24,657 nucleotides of DNA from Candidatus Yonathbacteria bacterium CG17_big_fil_post_rev_8_21_14_2_50_43_9 (GCA_002771015.1 PCUO01000016.1:1-24657), one strand, 5' to 3'; numbered from the stretch's first letter, positions 1-10,149 are shown. Numbers and translations are program-made. The notes: a model not told the origin generated them from the sequence alone.

Positions 1-1
1 A

Positions 2-3000
2 GTAGGACTCAAAGAAGCATTTAAAGAATTCTCCCCTATTGAAGATTACTCAGGGAAAAAGTTTGCATTGGAATTCGTAGGTATTGAACTTTCAGCGCCA
101 AAGTACGACGAGTATTTTGCAAAAGAAAACAATCTCTCATACGAAGCGCCTCTCAAAGCGCGCGTAAAGCTCATAAACAAAACGTTTAAGAGTGAGAAAG
201 AGCAGGAAATCTTTATGGCGGATTTTCCTATGATGACCTCGCACGGTACTTTTATCGTGAACGGGGTTGAACGCGTGGTTGTGCCACAAATCTCGCGCTC
301 CTTTGGCGTGTCATTCACAGTGGATGAGCTCAAGGGCAAGCGTTACTTCGGCGCAAAGATTATTCCTGGACGTGGCGCGTGGGTAGAGGTGGAGTCCGAT
401 CCAGACGGAGCGGTATACGTGCGTATTGATAAAAAGCGCAAGTTCCCTGTGACTGTGCTTCTTCGCGCTCTTGGTTTGGAAAACAACGACGCAATCCTCA
501 AAACATTCGCAAGTAAGGACGAAGCGGTGAAGAAGGTGATTGAAGCAACTCTAGCAAAGGATACTGCTCAGACTCCAGACGAATCATTTATTGAAATTCA
601 CAAGAAGCTTCGTGACGGCGACCTTGCAACAGCAGAAAACGCTCGTGGTTTCGTGAACTCTATTTTCGCAAAGGAAAAATACGACCTCTCAGAAGTTGGA
701 CGTTTCAAGTTCAACAAGCGTTTCGCAAAAGGACTTGATAAAGATGATATTGCAAAACGTACTATTGACGCAAGTGATGTTGCCGTAATCGTTTCTCACA
801 TTGTAAAGCTAAATGCCGACCCTCGTTCTCTTCCAGACGATATTGACCACCTAGGAAGCCGTCGCATTCGCTCTGTGGGTGAAATGCTCCAGCAGAAAAT
901 CCGCGTTGGTATGACACAGATGAAGCGAAACATTCAGGACAGAATGTCTACTATTGATACAGATGCCACAATGCCTGTGCAATTTATCTCTCCTCGCCCG
1001 CTTCAGGCGCGACTAAAAGAATTCTTTTCGACAAACCAGCTTTCTCAGTTTATGAGTCAGTACAACGTTCTTTCTGAGATTGAACTCCTCCGTACTTTCT
1101 CTGCGCTTGGGCCCGGTGGCCTCACACGCGAACGTGCAGGCATTGAAGTTCGCGATGTGCACACATCGCACTACGGACGCCTTTGTCCTATTCACACCCC
1201 AGAAGGTCCGAACATCGGTCTTATTCTTCGTCTTTCTTGCTACGCGCGTATCAATGATTTCGGAATGATTGAAACGCCTTATGTAAAGGTAAGGAACGGC
1301 AAGACAACAAAAGAAATCGTGTACATGGATGCGTTAGAGGAAGAGCAATACAACATTGCGCATGCGTCTTTAAAAATGGATGGCGACAGTATTGTTGAAG
1401 AAAAAGTTGAGGTACGTCGCGCTGGTCATCCAGAGCTTGTGGATCGCAAGGATGTGCACTACATGGACATCGCAGCAAACCAAGCATACTCGGTTGCTAC
1501 ATCTATGATTCCATTTTTGGAACACGACAACGCAAACCGCGCGCTCATGGGTTCAAACATGCAGAAACAGGCAATCCCAGTCGTTGTGCCTGAGGCTCCT
1601 CTAGTTGCAACAGGTATGGAGGGAATGGCCGCTCGCGACACTGGTCGTCTAGTTATTGCGGATGTGGACGGCACTGTCACTCACTCAGATTCAAGGAAGA
1701 TAGTTTTGAAGGGTGGAGATGGAAAGGAGCATTCATACAAGCTTGTAACATTCTCACGAACAAACGGATTTACAGCGTTCCACCAGCGTCCTATAATAAA
1801 CGTTGGTGACAAGGTGAAAAAAGGAGCTGTGCTTGCGGACACTTCGTCTTCAGACAATGGTCAGATCGCTATCGGGCAGAACGCGCTCGTTGCGTTTATG
1901 TCATGGGCAGGTTCAAACTACGAAGACGCTATCATTCTTTCGGAACGTCTCGTGAAGGACAGCAAGTTTACTTCTATTCACATGGATGAGTTTGTTGTAA
2001 ATGTGCGCGACACAAAGCTCGGGCCAGAGGTTACAACTCACGATATTCCAAACGTTGGAGAGCTAAAGCTTAAAGACTTGGACGAGGACGGAATCATTCG
2101 CATCGGAGCAGAGGTGCATCCGGGAGATATTTTGGTTGGAAAGATTACTCCAAAGGGTGAGACTGAACTCACCCCAGAAGAGCGGCTCCTCCGCAGTATT
2201 TTCGGCGATAAGGCTCGCGATGTGAAAGACACCTCGCTTCGCATGGATCACGGCAAGCGTGGTCGTGTTATTGGCGTGAAAATATTCTCGCGCGAAAAGG
2301 GTGACGCTCTAGATAGCGGTATCATCAAGAAAATTCACATTGAAGTTGCGCAGGTGCGTAACATTTCTGTGGGTGACAAACTCGCGGGACGTCACGGGAA
2401 CAAGGGTGTTATATCGGTAATCCTTCCCGAAGAAGATATGCCTTACATGGCAGACGGTACACCTATTGATGTGGTGCTTACCCCACTCGGCGTGCCTTCA
2501 CGTATGAATCTGGGACAAATTCTTGAGCTTCACTTAGGCCTTGCCGCGCACACTCTTGGCTATCAGGCGATAGTGCCTCCGTTTATGGGAGCGACAGTTG
2601 ATGAGATTAAAGGCGAGCTCGTAAAGGCAGGATACCGCGAGGATGGAAAGATGCCACTCTTTGACGGACGCACGGGAGACTCGTTTGATCAGGATATTGC
2701 GGTTGGTTATATGTACATCTTGAAGTTGAACCACATGGTGGAAGACAAAATTCACATGCGTTCAATCGGGCCGTACTCTCTTATTACGCAACAGCCACTT
2801 GGCGGAAAGGCGCAAGGCGGAGGCCAGCGTTTTGGAGAAATGGAAGTGTGGGCACTGGAAGGTTACGGCGCATCGCATGTACTTCGTGAAATGCTCACTA
2901 TTAAATCAGACGATATTTCAGGTCGTTCGGAAGCATTTGACGCTATTGTGAAAGGCAACGACATCACAAGCACAAATATCCCAGAGTCGTTCAATGTGCT

Positions 3001-3055
3001 TCTAAATTATCTACGCGGGCTCTCACTCGACATTTCGCTCAATAAGAAAAAATAA
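2..3055 (+). CDS. rpoB: RNA polymerase beta subunit (5' end outside window)
   Basis: Beta subunit of RNA polymerase; with beta' it forms the active-site cleft. The frame is already open at base 2 and the first residues read as normal RpoB N-terminal sequence (KEFSPIEDYSGKKFALEF), so the true start lies upstream; 1017 residues are visible. Landmarks in order: GTFIVNGVERV in the N-terminal protrusion, the rifampicin pocket (about 1022-1120), the fork region GPGGLTRERAG, HTPEGPNIGLI, the nucleotide-side motif VGDKLAGRHGNKG, LTPLGVPSRMNLGQ, and the C-terminal QPLGGKAQGGGQRFGEMEVW clamp segment. No large lineage insertion is visible. The rifampicin pocket departs from E. coli at several drug-contact positions (see findings). 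The gene is followed by 142 bp of structured spacer and then rpoC. Identification is certain. Confidence 0.98.
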   Translation, partial: VGLKEAFKEFSPIEDYSGKKFALEFVGIELSAPKYDEYFAKENNLSYEAPLKARVKLINKTFKSEKEQEIFMADFPMMTSHGTFIVNGVERVVVPQISRSFGVSFTVDELKGKRYFGAKIIPGRGAWVEVESDPDGAVYVRIDKKRKFPVTVLLRALGLENNDAILKTFASKDEAVKKVIEATLAKDTAQTPDESFIEIHKKLRDGDLATAENARGFVNSIFAKEKYDLSEVGRFKFNKRFAKGLDKDDIAKRTIDASDVAVIVSHIVKLNADPRSLPDDIDHLGSRRIRSVGEMLQQKIRVGMTQMKRNIQDRMSTIDTDATMPVQFISPRPLQARLKEFFSTNQLSQFMSQYNVLSEIELLRTFSALGPGGLTRERAGIEVRDVHTSHYGRLCPIHTPEGPNIGLILRLSCYARINDFGMIETPYVKVRNGKTTKEIVYMDALEEEQYNIAHASLKMDGDSIVEEKVEVRRAGHPELVDRKDVHYMDIAANQAYSVATSMIPFLEHDNANRALMGSNMQKQAIPVVVPEAPLVATGMEGMAARDTGRLVIADVDGTVTHSDSRKIVLKGGDGKEHSYKLVTFSRTNGFTAFHQRPIINVGDKVKKGAVLADTSSSDNGQIAIGQNALVAFMSWAGSNYEDAIILSERLVKDSKFTSIHMDEFVVNVRDTKLGPEVTTHDIPNVGELKLKDLDEDGIIRIGAEVHPGDILVGKITPKGETELTPEERLLRSIFGDKARDVKDTSLRMDHGKRGRVIGVKIFSREKGDALDSGIIKKIHIEVAQVRNISVGDKLAGRHGNKGVISVILPEEDMPYMADGTPIDVVLTPLGVPSRMNLGQILELHLGLAAHTLGYQAIVPPFMGATVDEIKGELVKAGYREDGKMPLFDGRTGDSFDQDIAVGYMYILKLNHMVEDKIHMRSIGPYSLITQQPLGGKAQGGGQRFGEMEVWALEGYGASHVLREMLTIKSDDISGRSEAFDAIVKGNDITSTNIPESFNVLLNYLRGLSLDISLNKKK

Positions 3056-3073
3056 ATAAGATAACGAGCGAGG

Positions 3074-3175
3074 CGACATCAGATTATTTACCCAGTTAAA
3101 TAATTTAAAATTTATACAAATTTTAAATTGCGATTTGAAAAATCGCATTTAACCGGGTGGTGATTTTGATAGTCG
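3074..3175 (+). other. Three-way-junction inverted repeat in the rpoB-rpoC spacer
   Basis: The spacer folds on paper into a closed three-way junction. The outer stem pairs 3090-3101 with 3147-3158 (12 positions, one A-C mismatch). Inside are two perfect hairpins: 3102-3113 with 3118-3129 (12 bp, loop ATAC) and 3130-3136 with 3140-3146 (7 bp, loop GAA). The helices abut with no unpaired base at the junction. Outside, 3074-3077 can pair with 3172-3175, joined to the core by an interrupted helix. No T-tract follows, so it is not a standard terminator. It could be an mRNA processing or attenuation element, or an inserted palindromic element; the sequence does not decide. Confidence 0.7.
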
Positions 3176-3197
3176 TTTCACTCTTTAAAAATCAACC

Positions 3198-6100
3198 ATG
3201 AAAACACTACGCGAATTACAGAATTTCGACGAAATCGTTCTCAAGCTTGCATCTCCTGAGCGTATTAAGGAGTGGTCATACGGCGAGGTTACCAAACCGG
3301 AGACTATCAACTACCGCACACAAAGAAGCGAGCGCGGAGGTCTCTTTGACGAGCGAATCTTCGGGCCTGAAAAGGATTACGAATGTTACTGCGGAAAGTA
3401 CAAGCGCATTCGTTACAAGAATATTATTTGTGAGAAATGTGGAGTTGAGGTTACTCGCTCTATAGTTCGTCGCGAGCGAATGGGGCATATTGAGCTTGCT
3501 TCACCTGTTGCGCACATTTGGTTCCTTCGTTCCATCCCTTCACGCATGGGTCTTCTTCTAAATCTTCCTATCGTGGATCTTGAGAAAGTTATTTACTTTG
3601 CAGGGTACATCATCACTTCTGTAAACATCACAGAGAGAGACAATTTCTTGAAGGAGCTTGATCAGGAATACAAAAACAAATCAAAGACACTTATCGACGA
3701 AAAAGGAAAGGAAAAGCTTAAGGAGCTTCTTTTGACAGCAAAAAAAGAAATTGAGTCACTTGTTGAGGGTAAGGTGCTTGATGAGATGACATATCACAAG
3801 TTTGCGCTCAAGTACAGCACAGCATTTGAAGCAGGTATTGGCGCAGAGGCGATTTACAACATCTTCAAAAAGATTGACCTCGTTAAATTCCGCGAGAAGC
3901 TTCAGTGTGAGCTAGAAAAGGCAGGCGCAGTTGAACGCGCGAAACTTCACAAGCGTCTAGGAATTGTGAAATCACTTATCAACTCAGGCGTCCGTCCAGA
4001 GTGGATGTTCATTAAAGTTATTCCTATTATTCCACCAGCGCTTCGTCCAATGGTTGCCCTTGAGGGTGGACGCCATGCTACTTCGGACCTGAACGACTTG
4101 TATCGTCGCGTTATCAACCGCAACAATCGCTTGAAGAAACTCATTGCTATTGGCGCGCCTGATGTTATTCTACGCAACGAAAAGCGTATTCTTCAGGAAG
4201 CTGTGGATTCGCTTATTGATAACTCAATTCGCCGTGTCCAATCTGTGGCAATGAATGCTGCTCAAAAGCGAACTTTGAAGTCACTCGCTGATACTCTCAA
4301 AGGCAAGCAAGGACTCTTTCGTCAGAACCTCCTCGGAAAGCGTGTGGATTATTCTGGTCGTTCGGTTATTGTTGTTGGGCCAAAACTTCATCTAGATCAG
4401 TGCGGTTTGCCAAAGCACATGGCTCTTGAACTTTTCCGTCCGTTTATCGTTTCAAAAATTATTGAGCGTGAGCTAGCGTACAATATTCGCGGAGCAAACA
4501 AGCTCATAGACGACAGCGTTGCTGAGGTGTGGGCAATTTTGGAAGAAGTGATCAAAGGCAAGTATGTTCTTTTGAACCGTGCTCCAACTCTTCACCGTCT
4601 TGGTATTCAGGCTTTCCACCCTGTACTAATCGAAGGCAACGCTATCCAGGTTCATCCACTAGTTTGCGCCGCATTCAACGCGGACTTCGACGGAGACCAA
4701 ATGGCGGTGCACGTGCCACTTTCGCACGCTGCGCAAAAGGAAGCTGGCGAGCTTATGGCCGCAAACAAGAACCTTCTCGGGCCAGGGAACGGCGATCCAA
4801 TTGTAAAACCAAAACTTGATATTCCTCTTGGTTGTTATTCAATGACAAAGATTATTGAAGGAGCAAAGGGTGAAGGAAAGATTTTTCCTACGCCAAACAG
4901 CGCTATTACAGCACACGACTTTGATGCGGTGAGCTATCGCGCAAAGATAAAGGTGATGGGCACCGACTCTCAAAAATACGCCATTTTCCGCGGTCAGGTT
5001 TTTGAGACTACGGTTGGTCGTCTACTTTTTAACAGCGTGCTTCCTTCAGACTTCGCATATGTGAACAAGGAGATCACACAAAAGGAGCTTGAGTCTATTA
5101 TTGATGAACTCATCAATACTTACGGCATCGACGCGACCCCTCCGATTTTGGACAAAATCAAGGACTTTGGTTTCAAGTATGTAACCAAAGCTGGTATTAC
5201 GTGGGGGATTGATGAGATCAAGATTCCTGCCGAGAAAAAAGGCATTATTGCAAAAGCAAAAATTAAGGCAGACGAAATTCGTTCAGAATTTAATGCTGGG
5301 CTTCTTTCCGAGGATGAGCGTTATCGTCGCACCATTGAGTGTTGGCAGGGAGCTCGTGGCGAGATTGAGAAATTTATGCCAGCAACTCTAGACAAAAATG
5401 GTTCTGTGGAGGACATGTTGAAGTCAGGAGCGCGCGGTTCTATTGCTCAGATTCTCCAGATGGGAGGTATGATGGGGCTCATTATCAACACAGCAGGACG
5501 CACTATTGACTTCCCGATTATTCCATCAAGCAAGGAAGGTTTGTCACCAGTGGAATACTTCATTACGACTCACGGTTCACGTAAAGGTCTCGCCGACACA
5601 GCGCTTCAGACTGCAAAGGCAGGATACCTTACTCGTCGTATTGTTGATGTAGCGCAGGACGCCATCATCACCGAAGAAGACTGTGGAGACAAAGAAGGCA
5701 AGACTATCCGCAAGGAAAACCTTGTTGGATTTGACATCCTTCTTTCACGCAATCTAAAAGGTCGTGTGCTTGCGAAGGATATTGCGCTCGCAGACGGTAC
5801 GGTGATTTACAAAAAGGGTCATCTTATGTCAAAAGCAGATGTAAAGGATTCGGAGGCTCGTGGCATTACCGAAGCAATTGTACGCTCTCCTCTTTCGTGT
5901 AAGACTTCGCACGGCATTTGTCGCATGTGTTATGGTTTGGACATCGGTAGAAATGAACTTGTAGAGATTGGCGAGGCGGTGGGTATTATAGCTGCTCAAG
6001 CTATAGGCGAACCAGGTACACAGCTTACTATGCGTACTTTCCACTCTGGAGGTATTGCATCGGCAGGTGGTGACATTACTATGGGTCTTCCACGTGTTGA

Positions 6101-6839
6101 AGAAATATTTGAAAAGCGTGAGCCAAAGAGTCTCGCAATTATCTCTCACACAAACGGCGTGATTACTGAAGTAATTCGTGACGAAAAGGAGTTAATTATC
6201 AAGGTACTCCCTGCTGAGGGGGAAGGAAAGAAGAAGGGTGAAGCAATAGAGTACGAAACATCAGCAAAGCGTACTCCGTTTGTAAAGGTGGGCAGTGCTG
6301 TGTCAAAAGGACAACTTTTGTCAGACGGTTCAGCCGACATAGCAGAGGTGTTCCAATACGCAGGAAAGGATGTAGCAGAAAACTACATTATTACTGAAGT
6401 CCTCAAGATTTATGAACTTCAGGGCGCGTCAATCTCACGCAAGCACATTGAGGTGATTATTCGCCAAATGTTCTCGCGAAGAAAGATTAAAGATTCTGGA
6501 GATACAATCTTCAATCTTGGTGATGTGGTTGAACAGGGAGAACTCGCTCATGAAAACGAGCGAATAGAGAAGATGGGTGGAGAAAAGGCAAAGGGAGAAA
6601 TAGTGGTACTTGGTATTTCCGTTGTCGCCCTTACTACAAAGAGCTGGATGTCAGCTGCGTCATTTGAGAATACAACTCGCGTTCTTATTGATACTGCAAT
6701 CCAGGGCGGTGTGGACACTCTTCGTGGACTGAAAGAGAATGTTATCATTGGTCACCTTATCCCAGCAGGAACAGGGTTTGGTAAAAATGGTGGCGTGAAT
6801 GAGCTTCCCGGAGAAGTAGCAGAGGAATTATCCGCGTAG
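3198..6839 (+). CDS. rpoC: RNA polymerase beta' subunit
   Basis: Beta' subunit, which carries the catalytic magnesium site. The N-terminal zinc ribbon uses C63, C65, C78 and C81. The catalytic loop NADFDGD is at 494-500, with the three Mg-binding aspartates at 496, 498 and 500. The second zinc site is C829, C901, C908 and C911. The bridge helix ([20 protein letters not shown]) starts near residue 789, and the trigger-loop motif [11 protein letters not shown] is present. At 1213 residues it is of the compact type, without the large trigger-loop insertion of proteobacterial RpoC. The ATG at 3198 gives the expected start ([20 protein letters not shown]) but has no clear Shine-Dalgarno. The stop codon lies in the loop of a 13-bp hairpin. 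Identification is certain. Confidence 0.99.
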   Translation: MKTLRELQNFDEIVLKLASPERIKEWSYGEVTKPETINYRTQRSERGGLFDERIFGPEKDYECYCGKYKRIRYKNIICEKCGVEVTRSIVRRERMGHIELASPVAHIWFLRSIPSRMGLLLNLPIVDLEKVIYFAGYIITSVNITERDNFLKELDQEYKNKSKTLIDEKGKEKLKELLLTAKKEIESLVEGKVLDEMTYHKFALKYSTAFEAGIGAEAIYNIFKKIDLVKFREKLQCELEKAGAVERAKLHKRLGIVKSLINSGVRPEWMFIKVIPIIPPALRPMVALEGGRHATSDLNDLYRRVINRNNRLKKLIAIGAPDVILRNEKRILQEAVDSLIDNSIRRVQSVAMNAAQKRTLKSLADTLKGKQGLFRQNLLGKRVDYSGRSVIVVGPKLHLDQCGLPKHMALELFRPFIVSKIIERELAYNIRGANKLIDDSVAEVWAILEEVIKGKYVLLNRAPTLHRLGIQAFHPVLIEGNAIQVHPLVCAAFNADFDGDQMAVHVPLSHAAQKEAGELMAANKNLLGPGNGDPIVKPKLDIPLGCYSMTKIIEGAKGEGKIFPTPNSAITAHDFDAVSYRAKIKVMGTDSQKYAIFRGQVFETTVGRLLFNSVLPSDFAYVNKEITQKELESIIDELINTYGIDATPPILDKIKDFGFKYVTKAGITWGIDEIKIPAEKKGIIAKAKIKADEIRSEFNAGLLSEDERYRRTIECWQGARGEIEKFMPATLDKNGSVEDMLKSGARGSIAQILQMGGMMGLIINTAGRTIDFPIIPSSKEGLSPVEYFITTHGSRKGLADTALQTAKAGYLTRRIVDVAQDAIITEEDCGDKEGKTIRKENLVGFDILLSRNLKGRVLAKDIALADGTVIYKKGHLMSKADVKDSEARGITEAIVRSPLSCKTSHGICRMCYGLDIGRNELVEIGEAVGIIAAQAIGEPGTQLTMRTFHSGGIASAGGDITMGLPRVEEIFEKREPKSLAIISHTNGVITEVIRDEKELIIKVLPAEGEGKKKGEAIEYETSAKRTPFVKVGSAVSKGQLLSDGSADIAEVFQYAGKDVAENYIITEVLKIYELQGASISRKHIEVIIRQMFSRRKIKDSGDTIFNLGDVVEQGELAHENERIEKMGGEKAKGEIVVLGISVVALTTKSWMSAASFENTTRVLIDTAIQGGVDTLRGLKENVIIGHLIPAGTGFGKNGGVNELPGEVAEELSA

Positions 6840-6937
6840 CGGATAATTCCTACGTTTGACAATTGACACCGCTACGCGGACATTTGACGGAATCCACTCG
6901 TAGCACCTTGTCAATTGTTAAATGTCAATTGTTAAAT
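6823..6937 (+). repeat. Nested inverted and direct repeats spanning the rpoC stop and the dnaG leader
   Basis: A perfect 13-bp hairpin pairs 6823-6835 with 6839-6851 around the rpoC TAG. Its inner arm (6831-6842) is also exactly complementary to 6869-6880, so a competing 12-bp pairing exists. Further on, 6855-6867 can pair with 6910-6922 or 6924-6936 (one G-U), because GTCAATTGTTAAAT occurs twice in tandem (6910-6923 and 6924-6937). The ten-base core GTCAATTGTT recurs at 10191-10200. There is no T-tract after the first hairpin, so a simple terminator is unlikely. Confidence 0.7.
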
Positions 6938-6945
6938 GTAATCCA

Positions 6946-8691
6946 ATGTCCTCAGTCATCGAAGATATAAAATCACGATTAAACATCGTGGATGTCGCAG
7001 GTGGATACCTCAAGCTTGAAAAAGCTGGGGGGAATTTTAAGGCGTGCTGTCCTTTTCACAATGAACGCACACCATCATTTTTCATTTCGCCTTCACGACA
7101 AACATATCATTGTTTCGGATGCAACAAAGGAGGAGATGTTATTTCATTTGTTGAGGAAATTGAAGGACTTGATTTTCAAGGCGCGTTGAAACTTCTTGCA
7201 GACAGAGCCGGTGTGACGCTCACTCGCGAAAGAACCGGCGCAAAAGACGAGCGAGACGCGATATTTTCCACGCTTGAACTCGCTACAAGGTTTTACGAGG
7301 CCGTGTTGCCAAAGTTTCCAGATGCTGTGTCGTATCTGACTGGTCGCGGGATAACACAGGAAACTGTAAAAAGTTTTCGTGTAGGTTTTGCTCCAGACGA
7401 ATGGCGTTCTCTAGGTGATTTCCTTGCAAAGAAGGGAGTTTCAGAAAATGTGATGGAAAAGGCTGGGCTTATTGTTAGGTCTCCAAAAGGTTTCTACGAC
7501 AGATTTCGTGGGCGCGTTATGTTCCCAATCACAGACAGTTCGGGACGTGTTATAGCGTTTTCTGGGCGAATCCTTAAAGAAGAAGCAGGGAAGACTATTG
7601 GCGCGTCGGCCTCCGCTAAGTATGTAAATAGTCCTGATGTAGAGGTTTTTCACAAGTCGCGCGCGTTGTTTGGTTTTTCACAGTCGCGGGACGCTATTCG
7701 TAGCGAAGATAGTTGTGTTCTTGTGGAGGGGCAAATGGATCTCATACTTTCGCATCAAGCAGGAGTAAAAAATGCCGTTGCTTCATCTGGAACTGCTCTC
7801 ACTTCCGAGCATCTAGAGATGATCAAACGCTTCACAAAAAATATTGTACTTGCGTTTGATGCTGACGATGCTGGCATTTCTGCAGTACATCGCGCGGTTG
7901 AGCTCGCTCTCTCGCAAGATATGTCAGTACGCATAGCACGTTTGCCGAAAGGTATGGATCCTGCGGACGTTGCTTGCAAAGATCCTTTACAGTGGGTTGA
8001 CGCGGTAAAAAACTCAAAGCAGGTGATTGATTTGTACATAGAACTTTTGCCATCGCTTCACAAGGAGAAGTCGGAACTCCGCGCAAAAGTTACAGAAGTC
8101 ATTGTGCCGTTTGTAGCACTACTAAAGAGTCAAATTGATCAGGGGCACTATGTGGGTGAAATAGCAAAAATTCTTGGGATAAAGGAGGAGCATGTGTGGG
8201 ATGAAGTTAAAAGAAGAGGAGCTATGGCAAACGCGAATCAGCTGATTCATGGCTCGGCCATAAATTTAAACGCTGAAAAACTAGAATATAAAAATCCTCC
8301 GCTTTCCAGACTATTACGCATTTCTCGTACTATAGAAGGCGTGTTACGATGGCAAGAGGGATTGAAAGAAAACGCCATCAATAATATTGGAGATTATCGA
8401 GCTCGCTTTGCGAAACTCCTAGAGGGCTTACCGCCTATTGATGTGGTTTTGGGAGATGCAATTGTTTTTGAGGCAGAGGCGCGACTTCACGGGAGCGAAC
8501 GTATAGAAGAGGAATTGAATGTTCTTCTAAGAACAATGAATGAAGAGATTCTTCAAGAAAAGTTTACGGCAAAGATGGCAGAGTTAAAAGAAGCAGAAAA
8601 TAAAGGAGACGTCCCGCTTGCGGAAAAACTTCTTACCGAATGTCAGTCAATTTCAAAAGAATTACACACGCTAACAAAAAATATTTTATAA
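6946..8691 (+). CDS. dnaG: DNA primase
   Basis: Makes RNA primers for DnaB-driven replication. With the start at 6946 the protein is 581 residues. The CHC2 zinc ribbon uses C35, H38, C56 and C59. The RNA-polymerase core follows, with the TOPRIM domain holding the catalytic glutamate E261 (VEGQMD) and the metal-binding D305-A-D307-D308-A-G. The C-terminal third is helical, as expected for the helicase-binding region. An in-frame ATG at 6922 was rejected: it lies inside a tandem 14-bp repeat, and the 8 residues it adds do not look like primase, whereas MSSVIEDIKSRLNIVDV is the normal N-terminus. rpoD follows after 3 bp, so the two are almost certainly cotranscribed, as in the classical dnaG-rpoD pair. 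Confidence 0.97.
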   Translation: MSSVIEDIKSRLNIVDVAGGYLKLEKAGGNFKACCPFHNERTPSFFISPSRQTYHCFGCNKGGDVISFVEEIEGLDFQGALKLLADRAGVTLTRERTGAKDERDAIFSTLELATRFYEAVLPKFPDAVSYLTGRGITQETVKSFRVGFAPDEWRSLGDFLAKKGVSENVMEKAGLIVRSPKGFYDRFRGRVMFPITDSSGRVIAFSGRILKEEAGKTIGASASAKYVNSPDVEVFHKSRALFGFSQSRDAIRSEDSCVLVEGQMDLILSHQAGVKNAVASSGTALTSEHLEMIKRFTKNIVLAFDADDAGISAVHRAVELALSQDMSVRIARLPKGMDPADVACKDPLQWVDAVKNSKQVIDLYIELLPSLHKEKSELRAKVTEVIVPFVALLKSQIDQGHYVGEIAKILGIKEEHVWDEVKRRGAMANANQLIHGSAINLNAEKLEYKNPPLSRLLRISRTIEGVLRWQEGLKENAINNIGDYRARFAKLLEGLPPIDVVLGDAIVFEAEARLHGSERIEEELNVLLRTMNEEILQEKFTAKMAELKEAENKGDVPLAEKLLTECQSISKELHTLTKNIL

Positions 8692-8694
8692 ATC

Positions 8695-9993
8695 ATGCCG
8701 AAAAAAACAACTACAAAAAAACCAAAAACAACACCAAAGAAATCTATTAAGAAGGCTGTTAAAAAAGCGCCGGCAAAAAAAATCGCGGTGAAGAAGGTTG
8801 CTAAAAAAGCAGTAAGTTCACGTCCAAGACGCGTGTCCAGACACAGCTCTGGTGACCTGTCTGCTGATTCGAAAGTTATTCCTAAGAAGGTAACAAAGAA
8901 AACAGTTTCAAAAAAGAAATCCACCGAAGGATGGGAGCAAAAGGCGCAGATACTTATTCTCAAGGGTCGCGGCCGCGGATTTATTACATATAATGAAATT
9001 TTAAAGGATTTTCCTCAGGTTGAACAGGATGTTATTTTTCTAGATGCCCTTTATGAAAAACTTAACGATGCAGGTGTGGATATCCTGGAAAGTGGCGGGC
9101 TTCTAGAAACTGAGCCTGAAGAAGTTTTAACGCACAAAAAATACACCTACAAAAGTGGGGATTCATCATACGACTCCATTCAGATGTATTTGAAGGAGAT
9201 TGGGCAGTACCCGCTTCTTTTAGCTGCAGAAGAGCGAGATCTTGCTCAGCGTATTCAGATGGGGGATGAGGAAGGCAAAAATCTTCTCGCCCGCGCAAAC
9301 TTACGACTTGTGGTTTCCATTGCAAAAAAATATGTTGGACGAAGCGCGGACCTCACGCTACTTGACCTAATCCAGGAAGGGAACATCGGTCTTTTTAAAG
9401 CAGTTGAAAAATTTGATTGGGAAAAAGGCTACAAATTTTCTACATACGCAACATGGTGGATTCGCCAAGCTATTACTCGCGCCTTAGCGGATCAGTCGCG
9501 CACTATTCGTATCCCAGTGCATATGGTGGAAACTATTTCAAAATATAAGCAAGTGGTGCGTCGATTGTCTCAAGACCTCGGACGTGAGCCACTTCCAGAC
9601 GAGGTAGCAACAGAGATGGGTCTTGATGTTGAGAAAATTTACAACATTAAGAAAATTGACCAGGATACTGTTTCTCTTGAGAAACCTATTGGTGACGATG
9701 ATGATAAATCAACCCTTGGTGAATTTATTGCTGATGAAAAGATACTTTCACCTGCGCAGGATTCTGCCCAAAGGATTCTCTCAGACCAGGTAAAAGAAAT
9801 ATTGAATGACCTTTCTGAAAAAGAGAGAAAGATTCTTGAGCTTAGGCACGGGCTTGTGGATGGTGTGGTGTACACACTAGAGGAGGTGGGTCGCGAGTTT
9901 CAGGTAACACGCGAACGTATTAGGCAGATTGAGGCAAAAGCGATTGAAAAAATCCGCGCACATGATAAGGTGGATAAATTGCGGAATTACTAG
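8695..9993 (+). CDS. rpoD: Primary sigma-70 factor with lysine-rich N-terminal tail
   Basis: Housekeeping sigma factor, 432 residues. Residues 1-75 are a basic tail in which about 17 of the first 40 residues are Lys, in KK, PAKK and AVKK steps like histone H1 tails. A region 1.1-like fold follows (about 76-135), then region 1.2 (from [17 protein letters not shown]), region 2 ([32 protein letters not shown], and the -10-binding [17 protein letters not shown]), region 3 ([11 protein letters not shown]) and region 4.2 ([19 protein letters not shown]). The residues that read -10 and -35 boxes look canonical. The gene starts 3 bp after dnaG. The tail may be low-complexity filler or may bind DNA or RNA; similar basic extensions are known on some actinobacterial sigma factors. 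Confidence 0.97.
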   Translation: MPKKTTTKKPKTTPKKSIKKAVKKAPAKKIAVKKVAKKAVSSRPRRVSRHSSGDLSADSKVIPKKVTKKTVSKKKSTEGWEQKAQILILKGRGRGFITYNEILKDFPQVEQDVIFLDALYEKLNDAGVDILESGGLLETEPEEVLTHKKYTYKSGDSSYDSIQMYLKEIGQYPLLLAAEERDLAQRIQMGDEEGKNLLARANLRLVVSIAKKYVGRSADLTLLDLIQEGNIGLFKAVEKFDWEKGYKFSTYATWWIRQAITRALADQSRTIRIPVHMVETISKYKQVVRRLSQDLGREPLPDEVATEMGLDVEKIYNIKKIDQDTVSLEKPIGDDDDKSTLGEFIADEKILSPAQDSAQRILSDQVKEILNDLSEKERKILELRHGLVDGVVYTLEEVGREFQVTRERIRQIEAKAIEKIRAHDKVDKLRNY

Positions 9994-10006
9994 TTTGGTT
10001 GAATAC

Positions 10007-10119
10007 GGCTCTTACTACTGTGCAATTTTTTGGGTACGGATTTTTTGAAGCTTAAAAAATTCTGAAATGCTCGCCTCGTCAGGCTCGCAACCCCCAAAAA
10101 AGTTGCACAGTAGCGAGCC
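10007..10119 (+). repeat. Branched inverted repeat downstream of rpoD
   Basis: The arms 10015-10034 and 10093-10113 are complementary over 20 bp with one extra G. The pairing continues outward through GGCTC (10007-10011) with GAGCC (10115-10119) across a small bulge. The enclosed 58 nt contain two lesser hairpins: 10040-10046 with 10054-10060 (AT-rich, 7 bp) and GCCT/AGGC at 10073-10084. The layout is another three-way junction, in the 3' region of the rpoD transcript ahead of the terminator. Confidence 0.65.
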
Positions 10120-10149
10120 TAACAAAATAGCAATATCATTACGAGGAAG

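Noticed and set aside
6910..6937. Tandem 14-bp repeat as a CRISPR-like or iteron array
   Set aside because: Only two copies with no spacers; no Cas or replication-initiator gene nearby.
6922..6945. Upstream ATG for dnaG at 6922
   Set aside because: It lies inside a tandem 14-bp repeat and the extra eight residues do not resemble primase N-termini; the ATG at 6946 does.
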